Assembly: GCF_000445995.2 (NCBI RefSeq)
Contig: NC_022080.4
Location: forward strand, 380,001-444,000
DNA length: 64,000 nt
Reading direction: 5' to 3'
Source: Geobacillus genomosp. 3
GTDB taxonomy: Bacteria; Bacillota; Bacilli; Bacillales; Anoxybacillaceae
Shown here: positions 17,003 to 25,314 of the stretch, piece by piece
How the letters are laid out: the number at the start of each line of letters is the position of its first letter
Position numbering within the stretch: position 1 is the stretch's first letter
Program-made: the position numbers and the translations under genes
Notes under the pieces: model-generated
Told to the model about the DNA's origin: nothing
The model's input: the letters and a program-made list of their open reading frames with translations, nothing else
Databases searched by the model: none

Positions 17003-17717
17003 GAATATAGCGGCGCAGTACGTTTTCGACGTTTGTCAAATGGTCGAGCATGCGCGCCCGAGCGGCGTCGGGATTTTGTTCGCGAATGGCTTCAAAAATG
17101 GCCCGGTGTTCCGCAAGCAGTTTTTCGGTCGTCGTCTGTTTGGAAAACAGCCAAATGCGGCGCGTTTCCCGCATCGTTTCGACGATCATGCCGGAGACGC
17201 TGTTCATGATGCTTGTGAGCATCGGATTTTGCGACGCTTCGGCGATGGCCATATGAAACGCCAAGTCGGCTTTCTCGCCAAGCTCATCGCTGCCAATGCC
17301 TTCTTTCATTTGCTGAAGCGCAGCCGCCATCGCTTCGAGATCGTGGTCCGTCCGTTTGGCGGCGGCGAGCGAGGCGGCGCCTGCTTCGAGCAGTTTGCGT
17401 ACTTCAAGCAAGTGCCAAATATCTTCTTTGTTCATTAAGACGGCGATCGACAGCGGAAACGTCATCATCGTCGGGTCGAACTCACGCACGTACGTTCCTT
17501 CGCCTTGCTTCAATTCGATCAGTCCCATCGCTTTTAACGCGGTCAGCGCTTCGCGGATGGCGGCCCGTCCGACTTGAAACTGCTCAGCGAGCTGTTGGAC
17601 GGAATCGAGTTTATCGCCAGGCTTTAGCTCACCGTTTTTAATCATGTCAAAAATCGCTTCAGCCACTTCTTCATAAATTTTTTTTGTTTTAATCCGTTTA
17701 AACGCCAATGGATCCAC
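16983..17717 (-). CDS. lutR: GntR/FadR-family repressor of lactate genes
   Basis: 244 residues. A winged HTH at about 10-75 (KIYEEVAEAIFDMIKNGELKP, then FQVGRAAIREALTALKAMGL) and a C-terminal FCD helical domain with metal-ligand histidines (AFHMAIAEASQNP, EHRAIFEAI). LldR/LutR proteins repress lactate oxidation genes and are released by lactate. It lies between lutABC and the lactate permease, both carrying the same palindrome, which supports the assignment. Its own terminator separates it from lutA. Confidence 0.9.
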   Translation of the reverse strand: MDPLAFKRIKTKKIYEEVAEAIFDMIKNGELKPGDKLDSVQQLAEQFQVGRAAIREALTALKAMGLIELKQGEGTYVREFDPTMMTFPLSIAVLMNKEDIWHLLEVRKLLEAGAASLAAAKRTDHDLEAMAAALQQMKEGIGSDELGEKADLAFHMAIAEASQNPMLTSIMNSVSGMIVETMRETRRIWLFSKQTTTEKLLAEHRAIFEAIREQNPDAARARMLDHLTNVENVLRRYIRTQQPD

Positions 17718-17867
17718 CTCAATACGATAAAGTAGATTCCCGATTATAGGGAGGAAATATCCTGCACTGTTTATTATGATACAGCATCATGGGAAGAGAC
17801 AAGCGCTTTTTGTCACTTGAGCGGAGATGCAGCGAATGAAAAGTTCAAAAAAATTAAAAAACGCCTA

Positions 17868-17896
17868 TTGTCTTTTGAAGAAAACGGTTTTATAAT
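17868..17896 (+). promoter_or_regulatory. Sigma-A promoter of the lactate permease gene
   Basis: TTGTCT (17868-17873) and TATAAT (17891-17896) with a 17-bp spacer. The LutR-type palindrome lies about 27 bp further on. Confidence 0.75.
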
Positions 17897-17922
17897 TTGA
17901 GACAGGCGGCGTTTCTTATCTG

Positions 17923-17935
17923 ATCATCTGATGAC
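17923..17935. promoter_or_regulatory. LutR-type operator upstream of the lactate permease
   Basis: ATCATCTGATGAC shares TCATCTGATGAC with the site ahead of lutABC. Placed at about +20 of the permease promoter. Confidence 0.8.
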
Positions 17936-18014
17936 TGGAAGAGCGGAACAGAAGGATAAGCGAACGAGCTAGTTGCAAACGCCGAAACCAGGCCAAAGGG
18001 GAGGGGAAAACTGT

Positions 18015-19691
18015 ATGCAGTGGAAGCAGGATTTTACGCCGATCGCCGACCAGCTATGGCTATCGGCCATTGTTGCACTCATTCCGATTTTGTATTTCTT
18101 TTGGGCGTTGGCAGTCAAGCGGATGAAAGGGCATGTCGCCGGATTGACGACGTTGCTTATTGCCGTTGTGTTGGCTGTAATCGCTTACAGAATGCCGGCC
18201 GGAAAGGCAGTCATGTCGGTGACGCAAGGGGCGGTGTACGGGCTGCTCCCGATCGGCTGGATCATCATCACCTCTGTCTTTTTATATAAGCTGACAGTGA
18301 AAACCGGGCATTTTGACATCATCCGCAACTCGGTCGTTTCCCTCACCGAGGACCGCCGTCTGCAGGCGCTGCTGATTGCCTTTTCGTTCGGCGCCTTTTT
18401 GGAAGGGGCAGCCGGGTTTGGCGCGCCGGTGGCGATTTCAGCGGCGCTTCTCGCCGGATTGGGGTTTAACCCGCTGTACGCCGCGGGCATTTGTTTAATT
18501 GCCAACACGGCCCCAGTTGCGTTCGGAGCGGTCGGGATTCCGATCATCTCGATGGAAGGGCCGACCGGTGTGCCGGCGATGGAAATTTCGAAAATGGTCG
18601 GGCGGCAGCTGCCGTTTTTATCGGTGTTCATTCCGTTCTACCTTGTGTTGATTATGGCGGGATGGAAAAGGACAATGGAAGTGTTGCCGGCTGTTATTGT
18701 CTCTGGCGTTTCGTTTGCGCTGACGCAATACTTGTCGTCGAACTTTTTAGGACCGGAGCTTCCGGACATTTTGTCCTCACTCGTTTCGATCGTCGCGTTG
18801 GCTGTCTTTTTGAAATATTGGAAGCCGAAAAGCACGTTCCGTTTTGCGTCGGAGTCGGAAGTGGCGGCCGCTGATCAAGCTGCTCGTGCCACGCATCGTG
18901 GCGGGGAAGTGTTCCGCGCTTGGTCGCCGTTTCTTGTGCTGACGGCGTTGATCTCGCTTTGGGGCATCCCGCAAGTGAAAGCGGCGCTCACCGGCCATTA
19001 TGAAGGGACAAACAGCTTGTTGAAGTTGGTAAATGCCATTGGTGCTCATTTGACATTCGCGCCGCCGGTGCCGGGGCTCAATAACCAAATTTTGAATGCG
19101 AGCGGCCAACCGATCGCCGCCGTCTATAAGCTTGAACTGCTTGGTGCGGCTGGGACGGCCATTTTGCTGGCGGCCGTATTGACAAAGTTTATTATCGGCA
19201 TTTCATGGAAAGAGTGGGGCCGCACATTTGTGGAAACGCTTAACGAGCTGAAATATCCGATTGCGACGATCGCTTCGGTTGTCGGCTTTGCCTACATTGC
19301 CAACTCGTCGGGGATGAGCACGACGCTTGGGATGGCGTTGGCGAAAACGGGGGCGTTTTTCCCGTTCTTCTCGCCGTTCTTAGGTTGGCTCGGTGTATTT
19401 ATCACCGGTTCGGATACGTCGTCGAACTTATTGTTTGGCAACTTGCAAAAAGTGACGGCGACATCGATCGGCATGGATCCGGTGTTGGCGTTGGCGGCCA
19501 ACTCATCAGGCGGCGTCGTCGGGAAAATGATTTCGCCGCAGTCGATTGCGGTCGCCTGCGCGGCGGTCGGCTTGACCGGCAAGGAATCCGACTTGTTCCG
19601 CTTCACGGTGAAACATAGTTTGTTCTTAATCATTTTGATTGGCATTCTCGTTTATTTGCAATCAACGGTATTGTCGTGGATGATTCCATAG
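18015..19691 (+). CDS. lutP: L-lactate permease (LctP family)
   Basis: 558 residues with about 12-14 membrane segments. Signature stretches include FGAFLEGAAGFGAPVAISAALL, GFNPLYAAGICLIANTAP and the C-terminal SNLLFGNLQKVTA. It imports lactate and probably glycolate with protons. The ATG at 18015 has GGGGAGGGG about eight bases upstream, so earlier in-frame codons from 17973 are not needed. It is preceded by a promoter and LutR operator and followed by glcD-glcF. Confidence 0.93.
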   Translation: MQWKQDFTPIADQLWLSAIVALIPILYFFWALAVKRMKGHVAGLTTLLIAVVLAVIAYRMPAGKAVMSVTQGAVYGLLPIGWIIITSVFLYKLTVKTGHFDIIRNSVVSLTEDRRLQALLIAFSFGAFLEGAAGFGAPVAISAALLAGLGFNPLYAAGICLIANTAPVAFGAVGIPIISMEGPTGVPAMEISKMVGRQLPFLSVFIPFYLVLIMAGWKRTMEVLPAVIVSGVSFALTQYLSSNFLGPELPDILSSLVSIVALAVFLKYWKPKSTFRFASESEVAAADQAARATHRGGEVFRAWSPFLVLTALISLWGIPQVKAALTGHYEGTNSLLKLVNAIGAHLTFAPPVPGLNNQILNASGQPIAAVYKLELLGAAGTAILLAAVLTKFIIGISWKEWGRTFVETLNELKYPIATIASVVGFAYIANSSGMSTTLGMALAKTGAFFPFFSPFLGWLGVFITGSDTSSNLLFGNLQKVTATSIGMDPVLALAANSSGGVVGKMISPQSIAVACAAVGLTGKESDLFRFTVKHSLFLIILIGILVYLQSTVLSWMIP

Positions 19692-19798
19692 CGGCAACGG
19701 AGGAGGGGATGAGGCTTGGCTTTGATGGAAACAGGCGCCAAGTCCGCCCCTTTTTCCGCTGTCGATGAATGCAAACGATGGGGGAAAGGGTGGGACCA

Positions 19799-21211
19799 TT
19801 GATTCCAAACGAGGCGAAAAAACGGTTGATTCAAGTCGTAGGAGCTGAAAACTATGATGACACGAAAGCGGGGCGGCTCGTCTATTCGTACGACGCAACG
19901 CCGCAGTTTCAGTCGCTCCCCGATGCGGTCATTGCGCCGCGGAATACGAAAGAGGTCGCGGAAATCGCGAAAATTTGCAACGAGTATCGCATCCCGATCG
20001 TGCCGCGCGGGTCAGGAACGAACCTTTGCGCCGGTACGTGTCCGGTTGAAGGTGGAATCGTTCTCCTGTTTAACCATATGAATCGCATTTTGGAAATTGA
20101 TGAAGAAAACTTAACCGCTACCGTTCAGCCGGGGGTGGTGACGCTTGATTTGGCGAAAGCCGTTGAAGAAAAAGGATTGTTTTATCCGCCGGACCCGGGA
20201 TCGATGAAAATTTCAACGATTGGCGGCAACATTAGCGAAAACTCAGGCGGCTTGCGCGGCCTGAAATACGGGGTGACACGTGACTATGTGCTCGGGTTGG
20301 AAGTCGTCTTGGCGAACGGCGATGTCGTCCGCACCGGCGGCAAGCTGGCAAAGGATGTAGCTGGTTATGATTTAACCCGCCTGTTTGTCGGATCGGAAGG
20401 AACGCTTGGCATTGTCACCGAAGCGACGCTCAAGCTCATCCCGATGCCGGAGACAAAGCAAACGATGCTCGCCCTTTATCAAGATTTGGAGGCGGCCGCC
20501 CGTTCAGTGTCGAAAATCATCGCCAACAAAATCATTCCGGCGACGCTCGAGTTTTTGGACCAGCCGACATTGGAAGTGGTCGAAGATTTTGCCCGCATCG
20601 GCTTGCCGACCAATGTCAAGGCCGTGTTGCTGATTGAGCAGGATGGGCCGAAGGAAGTGGTAGAGCGCGATATGAAAAAGATGGCCGATATTTGCCGGGC
20701 CGAGCAGGCGGTGTCCGTTCAACTCGCCGGCTCGGAGGAAGAAGCGGAGGCGCTGCGGACGGCGCGGCGGGCGGCGCTGTCGGCGTTGGCGCGCTTAAAG
20801 CCGACGACGATTTTAGAGGACGCAACCGTGCCGCGCTCAGAAATCGCCAAAATGGTCAAAGCGATCAACGAAATTGCCGAGAAGTATCAACTGAAGATCT
20901 GTACGTTCGGCCATGCCGGCGATGGCAATTTGCATCCGACCTGTCCGACTGACGCCCGCAACCGTGAAGAAATGGAGCGGGTGGAACGAGCGTTTGAAGA
21001 AATTTTCGCCAAGGCGATTGAATTGGGTGGCACGATTACCGGTGAGCATGGTGTCGGGGTGATGAAAGCGCCATATTTGGAATGGAAGCTCGGCCCGGCC
21101 GGCATTGCTGCCATGAAAGCAGTCAAGCAGGCGCTCGATCCGAATAATATTATGAATCCGGGCAAAGTGTTCGCCAAAAGCACAAGAAAACGGGTGGTGG
21201 TGACACGATGA
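19799..21211 (+). CDS. glcD: Glycolate/D-lactate oxidase FAD subunit GlcD
   Basis: About 470 residues. A VAO-type FAD-binding domain (IPIVPRGSGTNLCAGT near 65, then PPDPGSMKISTIGGNISENSGG) and the C-terminal FAD-oxidase domain (CTFGHAGDGNLHPTC, TGEHGVGVMKAPYL). GlcD oxidises glycolate or D-lactate, passing electrons to the Fe-S partner GlcF encoded next. The TTG at 19799 is preferred because AAAGGGTGGGA precedes it; ATGs at 19769 and 19778 are alternatives. In this setting it could supply D-lactate oxidation alongside the L-specific LutABC (inference). Confidence 0.9.
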   Translation: MIPNEAKKRLIQVVGAENYDDTKAGRLVYSYDATPQFQSLPDAVIAPRNTKEVAEIAKICNEYRIPIVPRGSGTNLCAGTCPVEGGIVLLFNHMNRILEIDEENLTATVQPGVVTLDLAKAVEEKGLFYPPDPGSMKISTIGGNISENSGGLRGLKYGVTRDYVLGLEVVLANGDVVRTGGKLAKDVAGYDLTRLFVGSEGTLGIVTEATLKLIPMPETKQTMLALYQDLEAAARSVSKIIANKIIPATLEFLDQPTLEVVEDFARIGLPTNVKAVLLIEQDGPKEVVERDMKKMADICRAEQAVSVQLAGSEEEAEALRTARRAALSALARLKPTTILEDATVPRSEIAKMVKAINEIAEKYQLKICTFGHAGDGNLHPTCPTDARNREEMERVERAFEEIFAKAIELGGTITGEHGVGVMKAPYLEWKLGPAGIAAMKAVKQALDPNNIMNPGKVFAKSTRKRVVVTR

Positions 21212-22572
21212 CAACGAAGACAGAACAAGCGCTCATTCAAAAAGCGTTTCAAGAACGGATGGACGAGGATGAACTGTTGAACTGTATGCGCTGTGGATTT
21301 TGCCTGCCATCATGCCCGACGTACATCGAATCGGGGCAGCAAGAAGCCCAGTCGCCGCGCGGACGGATTGCCTTAATGAAGGCGGTCGTCGATGGGTTGA
21401 TTGAGCCGGATGAGGACGTTGAACGGACGCTTAGCCTATGTTTAGGCTGCCGGGCATGCGAGTCGGTCTGTCCGTCCGGGGTCCGCTACGGCCATCTGTT
21501 GGAAGAGGCGCGCGACATTATCGCCCAGCATAAAAAAATGCCGCTTCCGGTTCGCCTGATCCGGAAGTTCGTGTTTGCCGGGTTGTTTCCGCATCAAGAG
21601 CGGATGCGGAAGGCGACGGCGCTTCTCGGTTGGTATCAGCGTTCCGGGTTGCAGACGCTTGTGCGAAAAACCGGGCTGCTTCGCCTGCTTCCGGCCTCGT
21701 TCCGGCAAATGGAGCGCGTGTTGCCGGACGTGCCGACCGCAAAAGAGATGAAAAACCGGCCGCATCGCCTTACCCCGGACGGTGCGGTGAAAAAACGAGT
21801 CGCCTTTTTCGCCGGTTGCTTGATGGATACGATGTTTCTGGCAACAAACGATGCGACGCTGCGTCTGCTGCAGCTCGCCGGCTGCGAAGTCATCATTCCG
21901 CCGTCCCAAGGGTGCTGCGGAGCGTTGCATGGGCATGGCGGGGAGAAGGAGATGGCGAAAGAGCTGGCAAAGCGAAACATTGCCGCTTTTGAGCAGCTCG
22001 ACGTCGACTACATTGTGACGAACGCCGGCGGCTGTGGAGCGTTTTTGCTGGAATATGACCATTTGCTAAAGGACGACCCGCAATGGCGCGAACGGGCGGC
22101 GGTGTTTACTGCGAAGATCAAAGACATCTCAGAAGTGCTTGTCGAGCTCGGATTTCATCAACTACCGCTTCGTGTGGCGCCGCAAACGGTCACATACCAA
22201 GATTCATGCCACTTGCGCAACGTGATGAAAACAGCGACGGCCCCACGCCGTCTGTTGCAGGCAATCGAAGGGGTTGATTTTCGCGAGATGCAAGATGCTG
22301 ATCGCTGTTGCGGATCGGCCGGCATTTACAACCTTATGGAACCGGAGATGTCAATGCAAATTTTAGACCACAAAATGGACATGGCGAAACAAACGAAAGC
22401 GACGACGATCGTGACGGCGAACCCAGGCTGCTTGCTGCAAATGAAGCTCGGCATCGAACGGGAGGGATTGGCGGAAAACGTTCGTGCTGTCCATATTGTG
22501 GACTTTCTGCTTGAGGCCGCTGAGGGAGCACAAGCGGAAAAGGAAGGTACACATCTTCGACAAACATCATAA
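21208..22572 (+). CDS. glcF: Glycolate oxidase iron-sulfur subunit GlcF
   Basis: 454 residues. Two 4Fe-4S motifs near the N-terminus (LNCMRCGFCLPSCPTY and LCLGCRACESVCPSGVRYG) and two CCG domains (PSQGCCGALHGHGG; MQDADRCCGSAGIYN). It accepts electrons from GlcD and hands them to the membrane pool. The ATG overlaps the glcD stop (ATGA). The CCG domains are homologous to those in LutA. A terminator follows. Confidence 0.93.
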   Translation: MTTKTEQALIQKAFQERMDEDELLNCMRCGFCLPSCPTYIESGQQEAQSPRGRIALMKAVVDGLIEPDEDVERTLSLCLGCRACESVCPSGVRYGHLLEEARDIIAQHKKMPLPVRLIRKFVFAGLFPHQERMRKATALLGWYQRSGLQTLVRKTGLLRLLPASFRQMERVLPDVPTAKEMKNRPHRLTPDGAVKKRVAFFAGCLMDTMFLATNDATLRLLQLAGCEVIIPPSQGCCGALHGHGGEKEMAKELAKRNIAAFEQLDVDYIVTNAGGCGAFLLEYDHLLKDDPQWRERAAVFTAKIKDISEVLVELGFHQLPLRVAPQTVTYQDSCHLRNVMKTATAPRRLLQAIEGVDFREMQDADRCCGSAGIYNLMEPEMSMQILDHKMDMAKQTKATTIVTANPGCLLQMKLGIEREGLAENVRAVHIVDFLLEAAEGAQAEKEGTHLRQTS

Positions 22573-22575
22573 CAT

Positions 22576-22607
22576 GAAAAATCCCCGCATCGCCGCGGGG
22601 GTTTTTC
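22576..22607 (+). terminator. Terminator after glcDF
   Basis: AAAAATCCCCGC-atcgc-CGCGGGGGTTTTTC; strong, and able to act on both strands, so it may also end the opposing mreBH transcript. Confidence 0.85.
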
Positions 22608-22686
22608 ATTACGAACGGTGGAATGTCTATTCATCTTGTATGGGCGCCCGCCTGTTTTTCATCGATGGCTGGAAGAAATCGGATGG

Positions 22687-23703
22687 CTATAGCACCGCGC
22701 CGAGCCGTTTTGGTATCGCCCGCAACGCTTTTCCGGTGCCGATGGCGACTGCTTCAGCCGGATTGGGCGCGACATGCACCGGCACGTGCAGTTCCGTGCT
22801 CAGCCATTGCTCAATGCCATGCAACAAGGCACCTCCCCCGGTGAGTACCACACCGCGGTCAATAATGTCACCGCTCAGTTCGGCTGGACATTCCTCAAGA
22901 ACAGCGCGAATGGCTTCGGCGATTTGCCAAAGCGACTCTTTGATGGCGGTTTGCACTTCGGCTGGATCCAAGGACACCGCTTTGAGGAAGCCGGTGACAA
23001 AATCGCGGCCATGGATCGTTACCGGCTGCTCCACAGCAGTTCCTGGGGCGCTGCCGATTTCGATTTTGACGTGCTCGGCTGTCTGTTCCCCAATTAACAT
23101 ATTGTAGCGCTGGCGGACGTATTGCATAATATCTTCGTCAAGCCGATTGCCGCCGATGCGAAGCGACCGGCAGGCGACGACGCCGCCAAACGAGATGATT
23201 GCTGCTTCCGTTTTGCCGGCTCCTAAATGGACGACGACATTCGCGACCGGTTCACCGACCGGCAAATCTGCACCGATAGCGGCCGCGACGGGTTCCTCAA
23301 TAAAATGAATATGCTTCGCCCCACAATGTTTGGCGATTTCGTAAAAAGAGCGGCGCTCGACGGAGGTGGCGTGGAACGGGACACTCATGATGACGTCTGG
23401 CTTTTTGAGAGCGAGGCCGAGCTGTTTGCCCGACTGTTTGAAGACTTGTTGCAACAGCGCCTTGGCACGGTCAAAATCAGCGATGACGCCGTTTTGCAGC
23501 GGATACGTCACTTCAACATGGGGTGGAGTTTTGCCAATCATTTCTTTCGCCTTTTGGCCGATTGCCATAAGCTTGTCCGCCTGGCGATTATAGGCGACCG
23601 CCGCCGGTTCGTCAAAAAGAAGCCCTTTCGTCTGGCTAAACAGCCTGACATTCATCGTCCCTAAATCGACGCCCAGCTCTGAGGAAGCGAACAACGAAAA
23701 CAC
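22687..23703 (-). CDS. Divergent MreB/MreBH-family actin-like protein
   Basis: 338 residues, co-linear with MreBH: phosphate-1 motif GVDLGTMNVRLF at 11-22, HFIEEPVAAAIGADLPVGEP at 133-152, and adenosine motif VVLTGGGALLHGIEQW. MreB proteins polymerise under the membrane and guide wall synthesis. The phosphate-2 loop, normally D-I-G-G-G-T-T, reads H159-L-G-A162-G-K164-T, losing the conserved Asp. The ERRAI-type segment is VERRSF. ATP hydrolysis may therefore be altered. It is a monocistronic minus-strand gene. Probably a diverged paralog rather than the main MreB. Confidence 0.88.
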   Translation of the reverse strand: MFSLFASSELGVDLGTMNVRLFSQTKGLLFDEPAAVAYNRQADKLMAIGQKAKEMIGKTPPHVEVTYPLQNGVIADFDRAKALLQQVFKQSGKQLGLALKKPDVIMSVPFHATSVERRSFYEIAKHCGAKHIHFIEEPVAAAIGADLPVGEPVANVVVHLGAGKTEAAIISFGGVVACRSLRIGGNRLDEDIMQYVRQRYNMLIGEQTAEHVKIEIGSAPGTAVEQPVTIHGRDFVTGFLKAVSLDPAEVQTAIKESLWQIAEAIRAVLEECPAELSGDIIDRGVVLTGGGALLHGIEQWLSTELHVPVHVAPNPAEAVAIGTGKALRAIPKRLGAVL

Positions 23704-23911
23704 CTGCCTTTGTCAAAAATCGATGAACGGACAACCAATCATCATCTATACCATTCGACAAATATCGTCTATTTATGTCTGTCATGTTAGAAAGCAGGTG
23801 ATGTAGCGAAAAACATGCTTTATGACATTGTTTCGTAAATTGAAAAACCTTATTGCATCGTTTTTTCATTTTGTGCCGTCCCACGCTAGCTAGAGGCGGC
23901 CGTCTTTTTTT

Positions 23912-24304
23912 ACTGAAACCATCGCGTTGAGTGATGATGAACAAGTAATGGAGTCGATTCAAGCGCTCAAACGGCTCGGGTTTCGAATTGCTATTGATGA
24001 TTTTGGCAGCGGGTATTCTTCGATCGGTTATTTGCGAAAAATTCCGATTGATACGCTAAAAATTGATAAATCGTTGGTTGTGGACATTATGGAAGATGAA
24101 AAAACGGCTCTCTTGACAGTAGCGATCATTTATATTGCCCACCATTTAGGGATGCGAACCGTTGCGGAAGGGATTGAAACAAAGGGACATTTCGATTTTT
24201 TAGAAAAATACTGTTGCGATCGGGTGCAAGGCTACTTCATCAGCCGGCCGATGCCGTTGGATGAACTTATTTCATTTATCAGGGCGGACGCAAACAGAAA
24301 TTAG
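23912..24304 (+). pseudogene. EAL-domain remnant (C-terminal part only)
   Basis: The open frame from TETIALSDDEQVMESI through IAIDDFGSGYSSIGYLR, IDTLKIDKSLV and TVAEGIETKGHFDFLE is the C-terminal half of an EAL c-di-GMP phosphodiesterase. The first half with the EAL motif and most metal ligands is absent. Homology starts abruptly after a T-run at 23904-23911. An internal ATG could give a short protein but not an active enzyme. A terminator follows at 24418. Probably the relic of a GGDEF-EAL gene. Confidence 0.85.
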
Positions 24305-24417
24305 AACAGTGGACGAAAAAATTTTTTTGTTTTCGTGTATAAAAAACGAGAAAGTGGAAATGAATAATAGCGTAACGTTTTCCAAGTATTCCCCCGATCC
24401 CCTATGAATATATAATT

Positions 24418-24451
24418 GGGCTCTCCGGTTTCGGAGGGCCGCTTTTTTTTT
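24418..24451 (+). terminator. Terminator downstream of the EAL remnant
   Basis: GGCTCTCCG-gttt-CGGAGGGCC then GCTTTTTTTTT. Confidence 0.8.
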
Positions 24452-24458
24452 GCATAAC

Positions 24459-24506
24459 AAAAACTCCCTGCCTATTAAGCGCGCTTCATATGACAGAGAG
24501 CTTTTG
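24459..24506 (-). terminator. Terminator of the NlpC/P60 gene
   Basis: On the minus strand CTCTCTGTC pairs with GGCAGGGAG across a loop of about 20 bases, followed by TTTTTG. Confidence 0.55.
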
Positions 24507-24516
24507 CGGTGGGACG

Positions 24517-24969
24517 CTACAGACGCTTGGCCCCGACATATTTTGTTTTCCAATAACTGCTGTTTAAGCTGTCGATTTTGACACCGCGGGAAACGGCATG
24601 AATGACTTTATTGTTTCCAATATAGATGGCAACATGGGAGACGCCTTTTGTCCGCTTGGAAGTGTCAAAGAACACTAAATCTCCTGGTTGCAACTTTGAC
24701 TTATGTACGTATTTCCCTTTTTTGTACATTTCTTTGGAAGAGCGCGGCAGCGTGACACCGACTTTTTGATGGGTGTAGTAAACAAATCCCGAGCAGTCAA
24801 ATCCTTTTGGCGTTTTGCCACCATACCGATACGGGGTGCCGACCAGTTTTTTTGCCTCAGCGATCAGCCTTGTCTTGTTGGCGGCTGCATCAGAACTGGA
24901 AGTGCTTACAAAAAAGGAGGAAAAAAGAACGATGAATGATACGGAAACAAGTGTGAGCCATTTTTTCAT
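24517..24969 (-). CDS. Secreted NlpC/P60 cell-wall endopeptidase
   Basis: 150 residues. A signal peptide (MKKWLTLVSVSFIVLFSSFF...) cleaved near DAAANK, then one NlpC/P60 domain. Catalytic Cys59 lies in GFDCSGFVYY, His112 in GVSHVAIYIG, and the third polar residue is His124. Such enzymes cut gamma-D-Glu-diaminopimelate bonds in peptidoglycan. There are no LysM or SH3 domains, so it is a minimal form. It is divergent from the GGDEF-EAL gene, with a 345-bp spacer. Confidence 0.92.
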   Translation of the reverse strand: MKKWLTLVSVSFIVLFSSFFVSTSSSDAAANKTRLIAEAKKLVGTPYRYGGKTPKGFDCSGFVYYTHQKVGVTLPRSSKEMYKKGKYVHKSKLQPGDLVFFDTSKRTKGVSHVAIYIGNNKVIHAVSRGVKIDSLNSSYWKTKYVGAKRL

Positions 24970-25314
24970 TTTCCCGAACCCCCGACAAAATCTTTTTCCA
25001 TTCGACGTTGTTTGATTACAGTATAACAGAGGAAAATGGTCTTGTTTTTTACAGTTGAATTAAATAATGTTACAGCACAGTTACAAACATAGGACCTAGT
25101 CCTAATGGTTTATAACAGTTTGTTGTTATGTTCCTGATGGAATAGCCATTTTTATGGCGGCAGTTATATAGCTTTTCTGCCCCTTTAGTCCTATGATTGG
25201 AATGTGGATGTCGGAAGCTGTCGAACGAATAGGAACGGTGGAGGGAAGCGAAGGGAAGGATCCCGACTTTATAATGAAGGAAGAACGTCGAAAAATCTAT
25301 GACGGTGATGATTT
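24970..25314. other. Divergent intergenic region with repeated TAGTCCTA-type sites
   Basis: No gene is seen. TAGGAC-cta-GTCCTA (25090-25104) is an inverted repeat and TAGTCCTA recurs at about 25186-25193. On the minus strand TTATACT near 25020 may be the -10 of the NlpC/P60 gene. The function of the palindrome is unknown. Confidence 0.4.

Noticed and set aside
17795..17815. cre site near GACAAGCGCTTTTTGTC upstream of the lactate permease
   Set aside because: The AGCGCT core is present, but the flanks fit the consensus poorly.
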